47,929 bases of DNA from JBKJUK01 sp046590705 (GTDB lineage: Bacteria > Acidobacteriota > Thermoanaerobaculia > Gp7-AA8). The stretch lies in NCBI GenBank assembly GCA_046590705.1, contig JBKJUK010000360.1:1-47929 (forward strand). Direction: 5' to 3'. Below, piece by piece: positions 1-8,800 of this stretch; the stretch's first letter is position 1; each line of letters begins with the position of its first letter. The notes beneath the pieces were generated by a model, which worked only from the letters and a program-made list of their open reading frames with translations, searched no databases and was not told the origin of the DNA. Both the position numbers and the translations under genes were made by a program.

Positions 1-143
1 TCAAACGGGGTCAGATGCGAGGCGGAGCGAGGTCGGACGGTGAGGCGTGGCCTAAGCCACGTTGAAACCGGCCGGCCGACGCGACAACGAAGCAGATGGC
101 CCCGTTTCATCACGCGGCTTCAGCAGGATTAACGCCAATGTTA
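1..143. repeat. Intergenic stem-loop-rich repeat-like segment
   Basis: This non-coding stretch has inverted ends (AAACGGGG at 3-10 and CCCCGTTT at 100-107) around an inner hairpin at 46-61 (CGTGGC, 4-base loop, GCCACG). It looks like a small dispersed inverted-repeat element, but no second copy is present in this window, so that identity is inferred. No convincing gene covers it. The gene to its left lies outside the window. Confidence 0.4.
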
Positions 144-150
144 TAAGGAT

Positions 151-570
151 GTGGTGAGTGAACGAGACCGACCTCAGACCACTCTGCTGCGACTCGCCGC
201 GTTCATCATCGACGCGCTCGCGGGCGCTCTCGCGCTGATCATTCCCGCAACGCTGCTCAGTTACGGCGTGGCCTGGTACGGCGCGTCGAGCAAGACCATC
301 ACACTGGTCTGGTGGGGCGCACTTCTGCTGCTGATTCTCACGCTGCTCCTTCGCGACGGCATCCGCGGTCGGTCGCACGGCAAACGCATCATGGGGCTCC
401 GTCTCGACACTGCCGACGGCCGACCGTGCGGCTACGGGCGTTCTCTGCTCCGGAATCTTCCTCTGATCGTTCCCGGATGGAACGTGATCGAGCTGGTCCT
501 TCTGGCCTTCAGCAAAGGCTCACGCAGAACCGGAGATCGCATGGCCGGGACCACCGTGATCGAAGAATGA
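151..570 (+). CDS. RDD family membrane protein
   Basis: A small integral membrane protein of 139 residues. The N-terminal RLAAFIIDALAG segment carries the Arg and Asp that define RDD proteins. Two hydrophobic helices follow (about residues 20-42 and 50-66). After them come the family blocks GRSHGKRIMGLRL (about 73-85), RNLP (about 101-104) and the C-terminal GDRMAGTTVI. RDD proteins are poorly characterised; a few act as ion antiporters. The start is GTG. AAGGA at 145-149 lies almost on GTG 151, so GTG 154 is an equally good or better start. The stop is 10 bases before the deaminase gene, so the two are probably co-transcribed. The exact role is unknown. Confidence 0.85.
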   Translation: MVSERDRPQTTLLRLAAFIIDALAGALALIIPATLLSYGVAWYGASSKTITLVWWGALLLLILTLLLRDGIRGRSHGKRIMGLRLDTADGRPCGYGRSLLRNLPLIVPGWNVIELVLLAFSKGSRRTGDRMAGTTVIEE

Positions 571-580
571 GATCGCTGGC

Positions 581-1612
581 ATGAGCGGCGAGCTCGAGTC
601 GGCAGCATCGCGCATCCCACGCATCGGGATCAGTGAGCTCCATCTCCACCTGGAAGGTTCGGTCTCCATCCCCACCACACTCGAACTTGCTGCGCAACGA
701 AGCCACCCCTGGGCCTCCTTCACACCGCGCCAGCTTCGCGACCAGTACCGCTACTCGTCGCTGGAATCTTTCCTCGGAGTCATTCGAAACGTTTGCGCGA
801 TCATCTGTTCAACTGAAGGTCTCGAGCGCATCGCTCGCGAGCTCTCACACACACTTGCGGGCCAGGGCGTGCGTTACGCCGAGGTGTACGTTTCACCTTA
901 CATCTACGTGAGGTGGGGCCTCGACTACCACGAGGTCCTCGAAGCGGTTGATCGAGGCTTCGCGCAAGGCGAAGAAGCGGGCGGCGCCTCCTGCAGAATC
1001 CTGCTCGATTCGGTCAGGCAGTGGGGTCCCGATGCGGCGAAAATCGTTCTCGAAACGTACGCTGAACGGAAGCTGGAACGCGTGGTGGGATTCGGTCTTG
1101 GCGGAGAGGAACTCGTACCTCTCGAAGAATTCGTCGACCTGTTCAATTACGCTCGCGATCTGGGGCTGCACACGGTCGTGCACGCCGGAGAATCAAAGGG
1201 CGCAGAGGACGTAAAGAAAGCAGTCGATCTGTTGCGGGTCGAACGAGTTGCGCATGGAATTCGCTCGCTCGAAATTCCGGGACTGACGCGTGAGCTCGCG
1301 GCCAGCGGAGTCGTGCTCGATCTGGCAGTCTCGAGCAACTACCGAACCGCTGCGGTGTCAACACGCCTTCATCCGATCCGTGCGCTCCTCGATCACGGGG
1401 TGACTGTGACACTCAGCACCGACGACCCCGCTCTCTTCCGCACCGATCTTCCCCGTGAATATCAAAGAGCTCGAAGGTTCGGGAAACTTTCAGCACCGGA
1501 ACTAAGACAGATCGCCATGAATGGAGTGGACTACTCCTTCGCCGATTCAGTCACGAAAGCCGAGCTGAAAAAAACACTGACCGAACGATTCCAGTCGCTC
1601 GAGAAACGCTGA
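581..1612 (+). CDS. Adenosine deaminase family amidohydrolase
   Basis: A cytosolic zinc-dependent aminohydrolase of 343 residues, the normal length for the family. The metal ligands His21 and His23 are in HLHLEGS. VHAGES holds His201 and the general acid Glu204, followed by VAHGIRS. The Asp pair of STDDP is at about 281-282. The usual CPTSN block before the last strand reads VSSNYRT here, which departs from classical adenosine deaminases. Candidate substrates are adenosine, adenine or aminodeoxyfutalosine (the menaquinone futalosine route); no futalosine-pathway genes lie nearby, so the substrate is open. The start is the first ATG after the RDD stop, 10 bases away. The gene is followed directly by three palindromic repeats. 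Confidence 0.88.
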   Translation: MSGELESAASRIPRIGISELHLHLEGSVSIPTTLELAAQRSHPWASFTPRQLRDQYRYSSLESFLGVIRNVCAIICSTEGLERIARELSHTLAGQGVRYAEVYVSPYIYVRWGLDYHEVLEAVDRGFAQGEEAGGASCRILLDSVRQWGPDAAKIVLETYAERKLERVVGFGLGGEELVPLEEFVDLFNYARDLGLHTVVHAGESKGAEDVKKAVDLLRVERVAHGIRSLEIPGLTRELAASGVVLDLAVSSNYRTAAVSTRLHPIRALLDHGVTVTLSTDDPALFRTDLPREYQRARRFGKLSAPELRQIAMNGVDYSFADSVTKAELKKTLTERFQSLEKR

Positions 1613-1618
1613 ATCGCG

Positions 1619-1760
1619 CCGTGTGGAGCACAGGCAATCCTGCCTGTGGGGGAGGACAACTGTGTGGCACAGGCAATCCTGCCTGTGGGGCGCTGAACTC
1701 ACTTCGCGATCGCGCACCTCACTCAGCGCCTCGCAGGCAGGATTGCCTGCGCCACACAGG
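1619..1760. repeat. Cluster of three CACAGGCA palindromic repeats
   Basis: Three copies of the palindrome CACAGGCA-N4-TGCCTGTG lie at 1629-1648, 1668-1687 and, inverted with edge changes, 1732-1751. The second and third copies face each other with matching flanks (GGCGCTGA against TCAGCGCC), forming a larger inverted repeat. The cluster starts 16 bases after the deaminase stop and ends 25 bases before the stop of the convergent YigZ gene. It could fold as an mRNA 3' hairpin for both genes. Further copies are at 17794, 24869, 44974, 45077 and 45219. Confidence 0.9.
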
Positions 1761-1785
1761 TTCGCCGTGGCGGTAAGAGCCTCCA

Positions 1786-2385
1786 TCAAACCCGTCGAAA
1801 CCGAAGCTGCCTCTCCTTCAGACCCTTCTCGAACACATCCGCGATCGAAAGCCGCACATCCACGGTCACCTCGGTCGTCTCGCCATAGACCTCGCCAATC
1901 AGTTTTACATCGGGAGGGCTGATCATCCGATAAAGTGATCCGGCCGCTGCAAACGATGGCTCGACCACCAGTCGTCGATAGACGTACTTGTCGAGACGCT
2001 CAGCTTCTGCGGCCGCCGCACGAGCACTGTCGCGATAAGCACGAGCAAGCCCGCCTGTACCCAGTTTCGTGCCGCCGTAATAGCGAACCACGATCGCCGC
2101 GACATTCGAGAGTGCGGCGTCTTCAATCGCCGCGAGAATGGGACGCCCTGCCGAACCTGAAGGCTCGCCATCATCGGAAGACCGGCTCTGGACAGCCGTC
2201 ACTTCAAAAAGCCTCCAGGCCCAGCAGTGATGGGTGGCGTCCGGAAACTCGGTGACGACCGACTCTCTGAAGACGTTGAATTCGTTTTCGCTGCAGACCG
2301 GCGAGAAGATTCCGATAAAGATTGAGCGTTGCTCTTTGAGGCGTGCCCGTGCCTGTCGCGCTATGGTCTGGTAGTGATCGATCAT
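1786..2385 (-). CDS. yigZ: YigZ/IMPACT family protein
   Basis: A 199-residue protein with the UPF0029 (IMPACT N-terminal) domain and a DUF1949-type C-terminal domain. The signature is the block RYYGGTKLGTGGLARAYRDS at about 99-118, preceded by SDDGEPSGSAGRPIL. Family members are linked to translation regulation under stress, but the bacterial function is not settled. The reading frame stays open upstream to 2973; I chose the ATG at 2385 because homology begins at MIDHYQTIARQA. The longer version would cover the start of the protease gene on the other strand. The 79 bases between the two divergent starts must hold both promoters. The gene is convergent with the deaminase. Confidence 0.9.
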   Translation of the reverse strand: MIDHYQTIARQARARLKEQRSIFIGIFSPVCSENEFNVFRESVVTEFPDATHHCWAWRLFEVTAVQSRSSDDGEPSGSAGRPILAAIEDAALSNVAAIVVRYYGGTKLGTGGLARAYRDSARAAAAEAERLDKYVYRRLVVEPSFAAAGSLYRMISPPDVKLIGEVYGETTEVTVDVRLSIADVFEKGLKERQLRFRRV

Positions 2386-2464
2386 TTTCAGATTGCGTCC
2401 GCTCGAATGGAATACGAGGGTCCGAAAATAAACCCCGCTGCCTCTCCGTTCCGTAGAACGACTA

Positions 2465-5400
2465 ATGCTCCGTCCAATTCTCCCATTCATCTTCGCAGTA
2501 CTGTCGTCGACAGTACTTGTCGCGGCCAAACCAACTGATCGCTTCGTCCGACTCGAGAATGGACTCCTTCGCGACGGAGTCATGCAGGTCGATTCAGGTG
2601 ATGCAGTCTCGGTCGCAGAATCGTTGCTGGCGCGCAGAAAGCAGGCACTATTCGGCGAGCGGGCTCCTGGGTTGCGGCTGATCTCGAACCGCCTCTCACT
2701 CACAGGACGCCATCTGCTTTTCCAGCAGACCTTGAATGGTGTGGCAGTAGAGGATGCAGACGTGAGCGTCTCGCTGGACGGGCAGGGCCAGGCCCTACTC
2801 CGAAACCGGACCGCGGCGACCACCGCTTCCACTCGGCTCATGGCAAGCAGCAGCTTCTCGCTACCGAAGTCCATTCTCGAGCCTGGTGAGGAGATTCTTG
2901 CCACTAGGGAAATTCTACTCAGTGTCGATGGCCTCGTGACGCCAGCGCTACGGTTCGACACGCGCATCGGCAAACTCGATTTCTACGAAGTCGACGTCGA
3001 CAGCGCGGGCCGCCTGCTCGGGCGCCGTTCCCTCTCCTTCCGCAAGTCAGGGCGGGTATTCAGCAGCAATCCCGTGACCAGACTGAACCGGCCGGATCTG
3101 CGTGACGAGGGCAACTCGCCTGCCGCCGTTCCAACCGCGGCCTACTCCACGGTGGAACTGCTCGACCTCGCTGCGTCTGGATCGCTGGCCGGGCCGAATG
3201 TGGCAATCGTCGATACCGACCTGCCCTCCATTCCGGTTTCGAGCGTGAACGACACCCTGACATTCGACCGCAGTCAGAGCGGCTTCGAAGAGGTGAACAC
3301 TTACCATCATCTGGACTCGTCTCAGCGCTATCTGCAGTCTCTCGGCTACGCAGGAGCACGCCGCATCGTGGGCGGACCGATTCCAGTCGATGTTCATGCT
3401 CTGAATGGTGAGGATAATTCGTTTTTCATCTTTCGACGCGACGGGGTCGGCGAGCTTTACTTCGGTGACGGCGGGGTCGATGACGCCGAGGATCCGGATA
3501 TCCTTCTGCACGAATATGGTCATGCAATTCTGAACTCGATCTCGCCGGGTAACTTCATCGGAAGCTTCGCGAGTCAGGCCCGCGCGATCGGCGAGGGTCT
3601 CAGCGACTACTGGGCCTTTTCGAGCGGCTACGAAGAAAGTGTCTCCTCAGGCCGTGACCCGTACTGCATCGGCGACTGGGATGCACGCTGCGGGGGCCCG
3701 TCGAATGCGAGTTGCTCGTACGCAGCCACCGCCGACTGCCTTCGCCGCGTCGACGGTACCAAGACCATGGCTCAGTACATCACCAACGACAATCGCGGAG
3801 TGGAGCACCAGAACGGGGAAATCTGGTCATCGGCATTGAGGCAGATCTTCGAGGCCATCGTCTCCCGTATCGGCGCAAAGGAAGGACGCCGCGTTGCAGA
3901 TACGCTGGCGCTGGAAGGCGCTTTTGGTGTCGGAGCACAACCCACCTTTCGTGATCTTGCACAACGGATGATCAACGCCGACAGGCTCCTCAACGGCGCT
4001 CGAAACGTGGCAGTCATCTGCACCGCCATGACCACCCGCGGCATTCTCGCGACAAGCGAGTGTGGAGCGCCTCCGAGAGGTGAGTCGGTCGTACTTCCAG
4101 GGTCGAACAGTGGTGCATCCATTCCCGATGGCAACGCCGACGGGATCTCACTTCGCCGCAGCGTGACCGACACCCGGATCATCAGGCGCATCGCACTGCA
4201 GGTCGATATCCGGCACCGCCGGAGAAGCGACCTTCGCGTCGAATTAATCGCACCCGATGGACGAGTGGTCGTGCTTCAGGATCTGAGCGCAGCCGGAGCT
4301 GGAAATCTGCAGGTCACCTACGGATACGATGCCGAGCCCAAAGAATCGCTGGAGTTGTTCGAGGGTCGCAGCGGAGCGGGCGACTGGACTCTTCGAGTCA
4401 TTGACTTCGTGTCGGGGGAAACAGGCATCGTCAATTCGTGGGCGCTGATCATCGAATTCGAGGGAGCCCAGGCCATCGGCGTCCGCACCGCGGCCGCACG
4501 AAGCAGATTTATCCCCGCCGCAGCGAAAGCAACCGGTGTGAATGACACCAGTTTCGTGACCGATCTGCGAATCCTCAACACCGGCAACGATGAGTTGGAA
4601 CTGATTGCGATCTTCACTCCCACCAGGCAGGATGGACGCATCAGTTACGCAGCGCAGACCATCCGCGTCGCGCCAGCACAGACTGCCGCTTTCGATGACG
4701 TGGTGTCATCCCTGTTCCGTTCAACTGGAATCGGATCGATCGAAATCAGAGGCGACGTCACGCGTGCCGTGATCACATCGCGGACGTACAACAATCTCCC
4801 GACCGGTACGTACGGCCAATTTATCGAGTCGGTCGACTCCTCTCAGGCCGTGCGCGCCGAGGATGAAGCCCTGCATCTCACACAGTTGAGAAGTGATGAA
4901 CAGTTTCGAACCAATGTCGGATTCAGCGAAGTGTCAGGGAACCAGGCGATGGTGGAACTGGTCGTTCGCGATCTTCGAGGGGAGATTCGCTCCACGACAC
5001 GACATGAAGTGCTCCCCTTCGGTCATCTTCAGCTGCCTCTCCCCGTCGAGGGCGGAAATTTGAAAGGTGGAAGGGCCACGGTCGCGGTCGTTTCTGGCTC
5101 CGGCCGCGTGATCCCGTATGCCTCGAGCGTGGACAACCAATCAGGCGACGCCATCTACCTCCGCGCAGCATCCCTGCCCCGAAAGAACGAGTCCATCCAT
5201 ATTCCCGCTGCTCTTCACGCCGATGGCGCCCTTGGAACAGTATGGCGAACGGATCTCTCGATCGTGAATGGCGGCAAGGCCACAGACCTAGTCATTTACT
5301 TCTACTCGTCAGTCACGCAGGACCGATCCGCCCGCGCCATCACGCTGAATGCAGGCCAGTCCGTCCTTCTCGAAGACGTTGTGCTTTCGCTCTTTGGAAT

Positions 5401-5860
5401 GAATGCAGCGACAGGTCATCTCCAAGTCGAGGGCCTGGAGCTCTCGCGGATCCTCGTTACTTCGCGCACCTACAACTCGGGCACTGCGGGGACCTTCGGG
5501 CAGGCCATCCCCGGACGCGACGACAGCGAGGCGCGCGAACGGCGGAGCGAACCGGTACGGATGATCCAGCTCGAAAACAGCGTGGCCTTCCGCACAAACG
5601 TTGGAATGGCCGAGGTCTCAGGCGGGGAGGCAGTGGTGCGCTTCGCTCTGAGCGATGGAGACGGGAAACTGATCTTCACCAGTGATCAGACAGTCAAACC
5701 GTTCGAACAGCGTCAATTCAATCTGGCGCAGATTGGCGCGCCGTCGTTCGTCAACGGTCGCATCACCGCGCAGGTGGTCAGTGGAGAAGGCAGGGTTTTC
5801 CTTTACGCCTCTGTAATCGACAACCGCTCGGGTGACCCGATCTACATCGCTGCGCGTTGA
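2465..5860 (+). CDS. Secreted M4/M36-like zinc metalloprotease with P-domain and two C-terminal beta modules
   Basis: An exported multidomain protease of 1131 residues. It has a signal peptide (1 to about 21), then a propeptide resembling the fungalysin/thermolysin FTP domain (HLLFQQTLNGVAVEDADVSV). The catalytic domain runs from about 210 to 530. HEYGH at 349-353 gives two zinc ligands and the general base, and GEGLSD gives the third ligand, Glu377, which is typical gluzincin spacing. A proprotein-convertase P-domain follows at about 534-665, then two copies of a roughly 215-residue module (about 680-895 and 911-1131). Shared module marks are PAA at the front, TSRTYN, GTFGQ or GTYGQ, FRTNVG, and YASxxDNxSGD at the end. 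The same module ends the membrane protein at 32063-35242. The gene converges on the sigma-54 activator with 13 bases between stops. Its substrate is unknown; protease activity is well supported by the motifs. Confidence 0.9.
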   Translation: MLRPILPFIFAVLSSTVLVAAKPTDRFVRLENGLLRDGVMQVDSGDAVSVAESLLARRKQALFGERAPGLRLISNRLSLTGRHLLFQQTLNGVAVEDADVSVSLDGQGQALLRNRTAATTASTRLMASSSFSLPKSILEPGEEILATREILLSVDGLVTPALRFDTRIGKLDFYEVDVDSAGRLLGRRSLSFRKSGRVFSSNPVTRLNRPDLRDEGNSPAAVPTAAYSTVELLDLAASGSLAGPNVAIVDTDLPSIPVSSVNDTLTFDRSQSGFEEVNTYHHLDSSQRYLQSLGYAGARRIVGGPIPVDVHALNGEDNSFFIFRRDGVGELYFGDGGVDDAEDPDILLHEYGHAILNSISPGNFIGSFASQARAIGEGLSDYWAFSSGYEESVSSGRDPYCIGDWDARCGGPSNASCSYAATADCLRRVDGTKTMAQYITNDNRGVEHQNGEIWSSALRQIFEAIVSRIGAKEGRRVADTLALEGAFGVGAQPTFRDLAQRMINADRLLNGARNVAVICTAMTTRGILATSECGAPPRGESVVLPGSNSGASIPDGNADGISLRRSVTDTRIIRRIALQVDIRHRRRSDLRVELIAPDGRVVVLQDLSAAGAGNLQVTYGYDAEPKESLELFEGRSGAGDWTLRVIDFVSGETGIVNSWALIIEFEGAQAIGVRTAAARSRFIPAAAKATGVNDTSFVTDLRILNTGNDELELIAIFTPTRQDGRISYAAQTIRVAPAQTAAFDDVVSSLFRSTGIGSIEIRGDVTRAVITSRTYNNLPTGTYGQFIESVDSSQAVRAEDEALHLTQLRSDEQFRTNVGFSEVSGNQAMVELVVRDLRGEIRSTTRHEVLPFGHLQLPLPVEGGNLKGGRATVAVVSGSGRVIPYASSVDNQSGDAIYLRAASLPRKNESIHIPAALHADGALGTVWRTDLSIVNGGKATDLVIYFYSSVTQDRSARAITLNAGQSVLLEDVVLSLFGMNAATGHLQVEGLELSRILVTSRTYNSGTAGTFGQAIPGRDDSEARERRSEPVRMIQLENSVAFRTNVGMAEVSGGEAVVRFALSDGDGKLIFTSDQTVKPFEQRQFNLAQIGAPSFVNGRITAQVVSGEGRVFLYASVIDNRSGDPIYIAAR

Positions 5861-5873
5861 GCGTTCAGCCCGC

Positions 5874-8800
5874 TCACTTGACCGCGATTCCCAACTCGCG
5901 AATCTGGTAGGCGAGAGCCTGGCGCGACATTCCCAGAAGTTTCGCGGCGCGACTCTGATTCCCTTTCGATTCGGCAAGCGTCCGCTCGATGAGGGTTCGC
6001 CGGAAGGCCACGACCTCCACCTGATAGTTACCAGTCGGAATCCGAGACTTCGGCGTTGAGCTGATTCGCTCCGGAATGTGATCGAGCTCGATGGCCCGTA
6101 AGTCGCCCGCCATGGTGTGACCTGCCCGCACCGTGTTCTGCAGCTCGCGCACGTTCCCTGGCCACCTGTAGTTGCAGAAGGCCGCTTCGACGTCTTCGCT
6201 GAGAAGTGCGGGACCGCCTCGATGCCGGTCTCTTTGCACGGCCAGAAAATGCCGGGCCAGCAGTAGAACATCCGCTCCCCTGTCCCGTAGCGGCGGCGAG
6301 AACAGTTCGACTCCTCTGATCCGGTAGTAAAGATCTTCCCGGAAGCCTCCCTCGTCCACCATTTCTTCGAGGCGACGATTCGTTGCAGCCACGATTCGTA
6401 CGTCAGCGCTGCGCGGCTGAGAGTCACCGACCCTTCGATACTCTCCATCCTGCAGGAATCGCAGAACCTTCGCCTGCGCCGCGAGCGGAAGTTCTCCGAT
6501 CTCGTCGAGGAAGAGTGTTCCTTCATGCGTCGCTTCGATCAGACCGATGCGATCTCTGTCCGCACCGGTGTAGGCTCCGCGCACTGCGCCGAAGAGTTCA
6601 CTCTCGATCAAATTCTCAGGCAGGGCCGCACAGTTGATTGCAGTGAACTTCTTTGCCCGCCTTCCCGAGTGCCGGTGAATCGCGCTGGCGATCAACTCTT
6701 TGCCGGTTCCGGTCTCGCCAATGATGCAGACGGCCACATCCCCTCTCGCTACACGTGGAATCTTTGCCACCAGTTCGCGAATCGGGAGTGAATTGCCGAG
6801 CAGGCCGTCAATCTGTTCAACAGGCGTACTCACCGAGTGGTCCTGCGACAGCGCTCTCGACTGATTGAAATGTTCGGTGCGAAGTCGAATGAGAGCGCCG
6901 ATGGCCGATCGGCCCTGTGGTGAGAATGCTGCGCTGCCCTGAAGATAAAATGTCATCGACTCGCTGCACTTCAGCCAGTCACGATCGCCATCGAGCACCG
7001 ACTCGATCAGCGCCTCCGCGCCGAGTGGCTGAAGCGGTCCTGTCTCGTGGTAATCACCCAGCCTGTTGCGCGTGACGTGGCGCCATCCGCGTTCGCCCAG
7101 CACTGCGTGGTCGAAGGGGAAATCAGCGAGGGTGAGCTGCAGCAGAACTTCGGCTTCGTCTCTTCTGTTTTCGACGTATGCGACTTTCATCCGCGCGGAA
7201 ATGCCATGACGAGCTCGCAGCGCATCGAGTTCTGCCAGCAGTGTCGCTTCTCCTGAGCGAGCTGTGAGAACTTCGATCGATCGCAACAACTTGAGTTCAT
7301 CTGTTGCACTGGACGGTCTCGGAAAATCTGATCTGACCGGCTCTTTCCGCGCCTCGAACGTCAGGAGTTCGCGATTGAACGACCCGCTGCATTCGAGTGC
7401 GCCCGAACCGGCCCGCGCTCGCAGCAATTGCTGTCGGTCGAATAGCTCCAGACATGTTGTCGCCAGCGTCGGTAGACGGCCATTGAGATCCGCCACGATC
7501 AACTCCGCCGCGACAGCGATGTCTCCCCCCGGCGCTTCCGAGAGAAGCCGCGCAGCCTCCTCACCGGCAGTCTCGTGATCTCCTCGTCGATACGCAGACT
7601 GGGCCGCGATGAGACGGAGCTCAGCCTCGCGTCTGCGGTCTCCACTGGAGCTGAAAAACCGCGCCATCCGCTGACGCCATCGCTCGGCCTGTTCGAACTG
7701 GCCGGCGTCGGCGCAGAGATAAGCCAGAGTGAACAGCACCCCACCTGCGGCGCGGTCGCCCTCGCTCTCTTCAATGAGCGCCAGCACTCCCCGCGACTCA
7801 TGTCGCGCCTCTTCCCACTCCCCGCGCATGAAGCGAACGTAGAGGTGATCGAGAGCAGCATCGATCTTTTCAGGAAGACTGCGCGCACATAGCGAGGCCT
7901 GCTCGGCGGACCTGCTGGCGACCGGGAAATCAGACGACGCCAGCGAACGGTAAACGGTCAGTCGCTGACTCAGACATTCGTCCGCGGCAACTGCATCGAT
8001 GAAGCGGATCGATACAGGTTCGTCATGATCGATCTCGATGAGAGCTCTCTGAAACGCGATCGACGCGGATGCTTTCCCCGTCGCTGTCTCGTCGGCTCGC
8101 TCCAGCGATTGCCGGGCAGCCTCGACACGACCATCGAGACGCTCAGCCGATCCGCGATGCAGCAAGGCATCAGCAGACGAATAGTCACCGATCGCAACAA
8201 TGGCCTCGGCATAACGGCCGAGCCGGCACAGAGCCTGCGATCGGAAGACGGCCGCGTTTTCTCCATCGACTCCTCCTGTCAGTCGCAGCAGCGTCTCGTA
8301 ACGCCCTTCAGCCAGCAGTCGCGTCGAGCAAGCCGAGAACAGCAGCGGAGACTGCGAGCGATCGACGGAAGCGAGCAGGATGTCAGCAGCCACACTCAGC
8401 TCATCCTCTGAGAGTTCCCGCACGGCCAGGGTTTCTTCCGCGAACGTGACAGCTTCGGATTGACGACCCGCTTCCCGCATGAGTCGGAGAGCTGAAGCAA
8501 GTTCGCCGGATTCGTACAGAAGTCTGCTTGCATCCACTGTCAGGGCTCGTCGCGTTCCTTCGTCGAGTTCGTCACGAAGCATCTGATGGGCATCCCGGGA
8601 CAGAAACGTGAATGCATCCCTGTCACTGGAAGTGATGCCATCGAAGACGAGATCATCGATGTTCAGGGTGCTCACAGTCGCGAGCAGTTGCGCAGCCACG
8701 GCCCGAGGTGTGGAGATACCGAGGATGGCCAGCACTGACAGAAAGGAGCGATGAGGCTGAGTGACGGAGATGAGTTGATTGATCGCTGGTACTCGTGACG

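Noticed and set aside
1629..1687. Palindromic repeats as a CRISPR array
   Set aside because: Copies are few, in both orientations, unevenly spaced, and scattered over the window; there are no cas genes.
1661..1690. TGGCACAGGCAATCCTGC in the repeat as a sigma-54 promoter
   Set aside because: TGGCAC resembles the -24 box, but the GC of the -12 box is not 10 bases after the GG; the spacing does not fit, and the repeats lie 3' of genes.
2386..2973. N-terminal extension of the YigZ-family protein
   Set aside because: It would overlap the signal peptide and propeptide of the protease on the other strand, and homology begins at ATG 2385.
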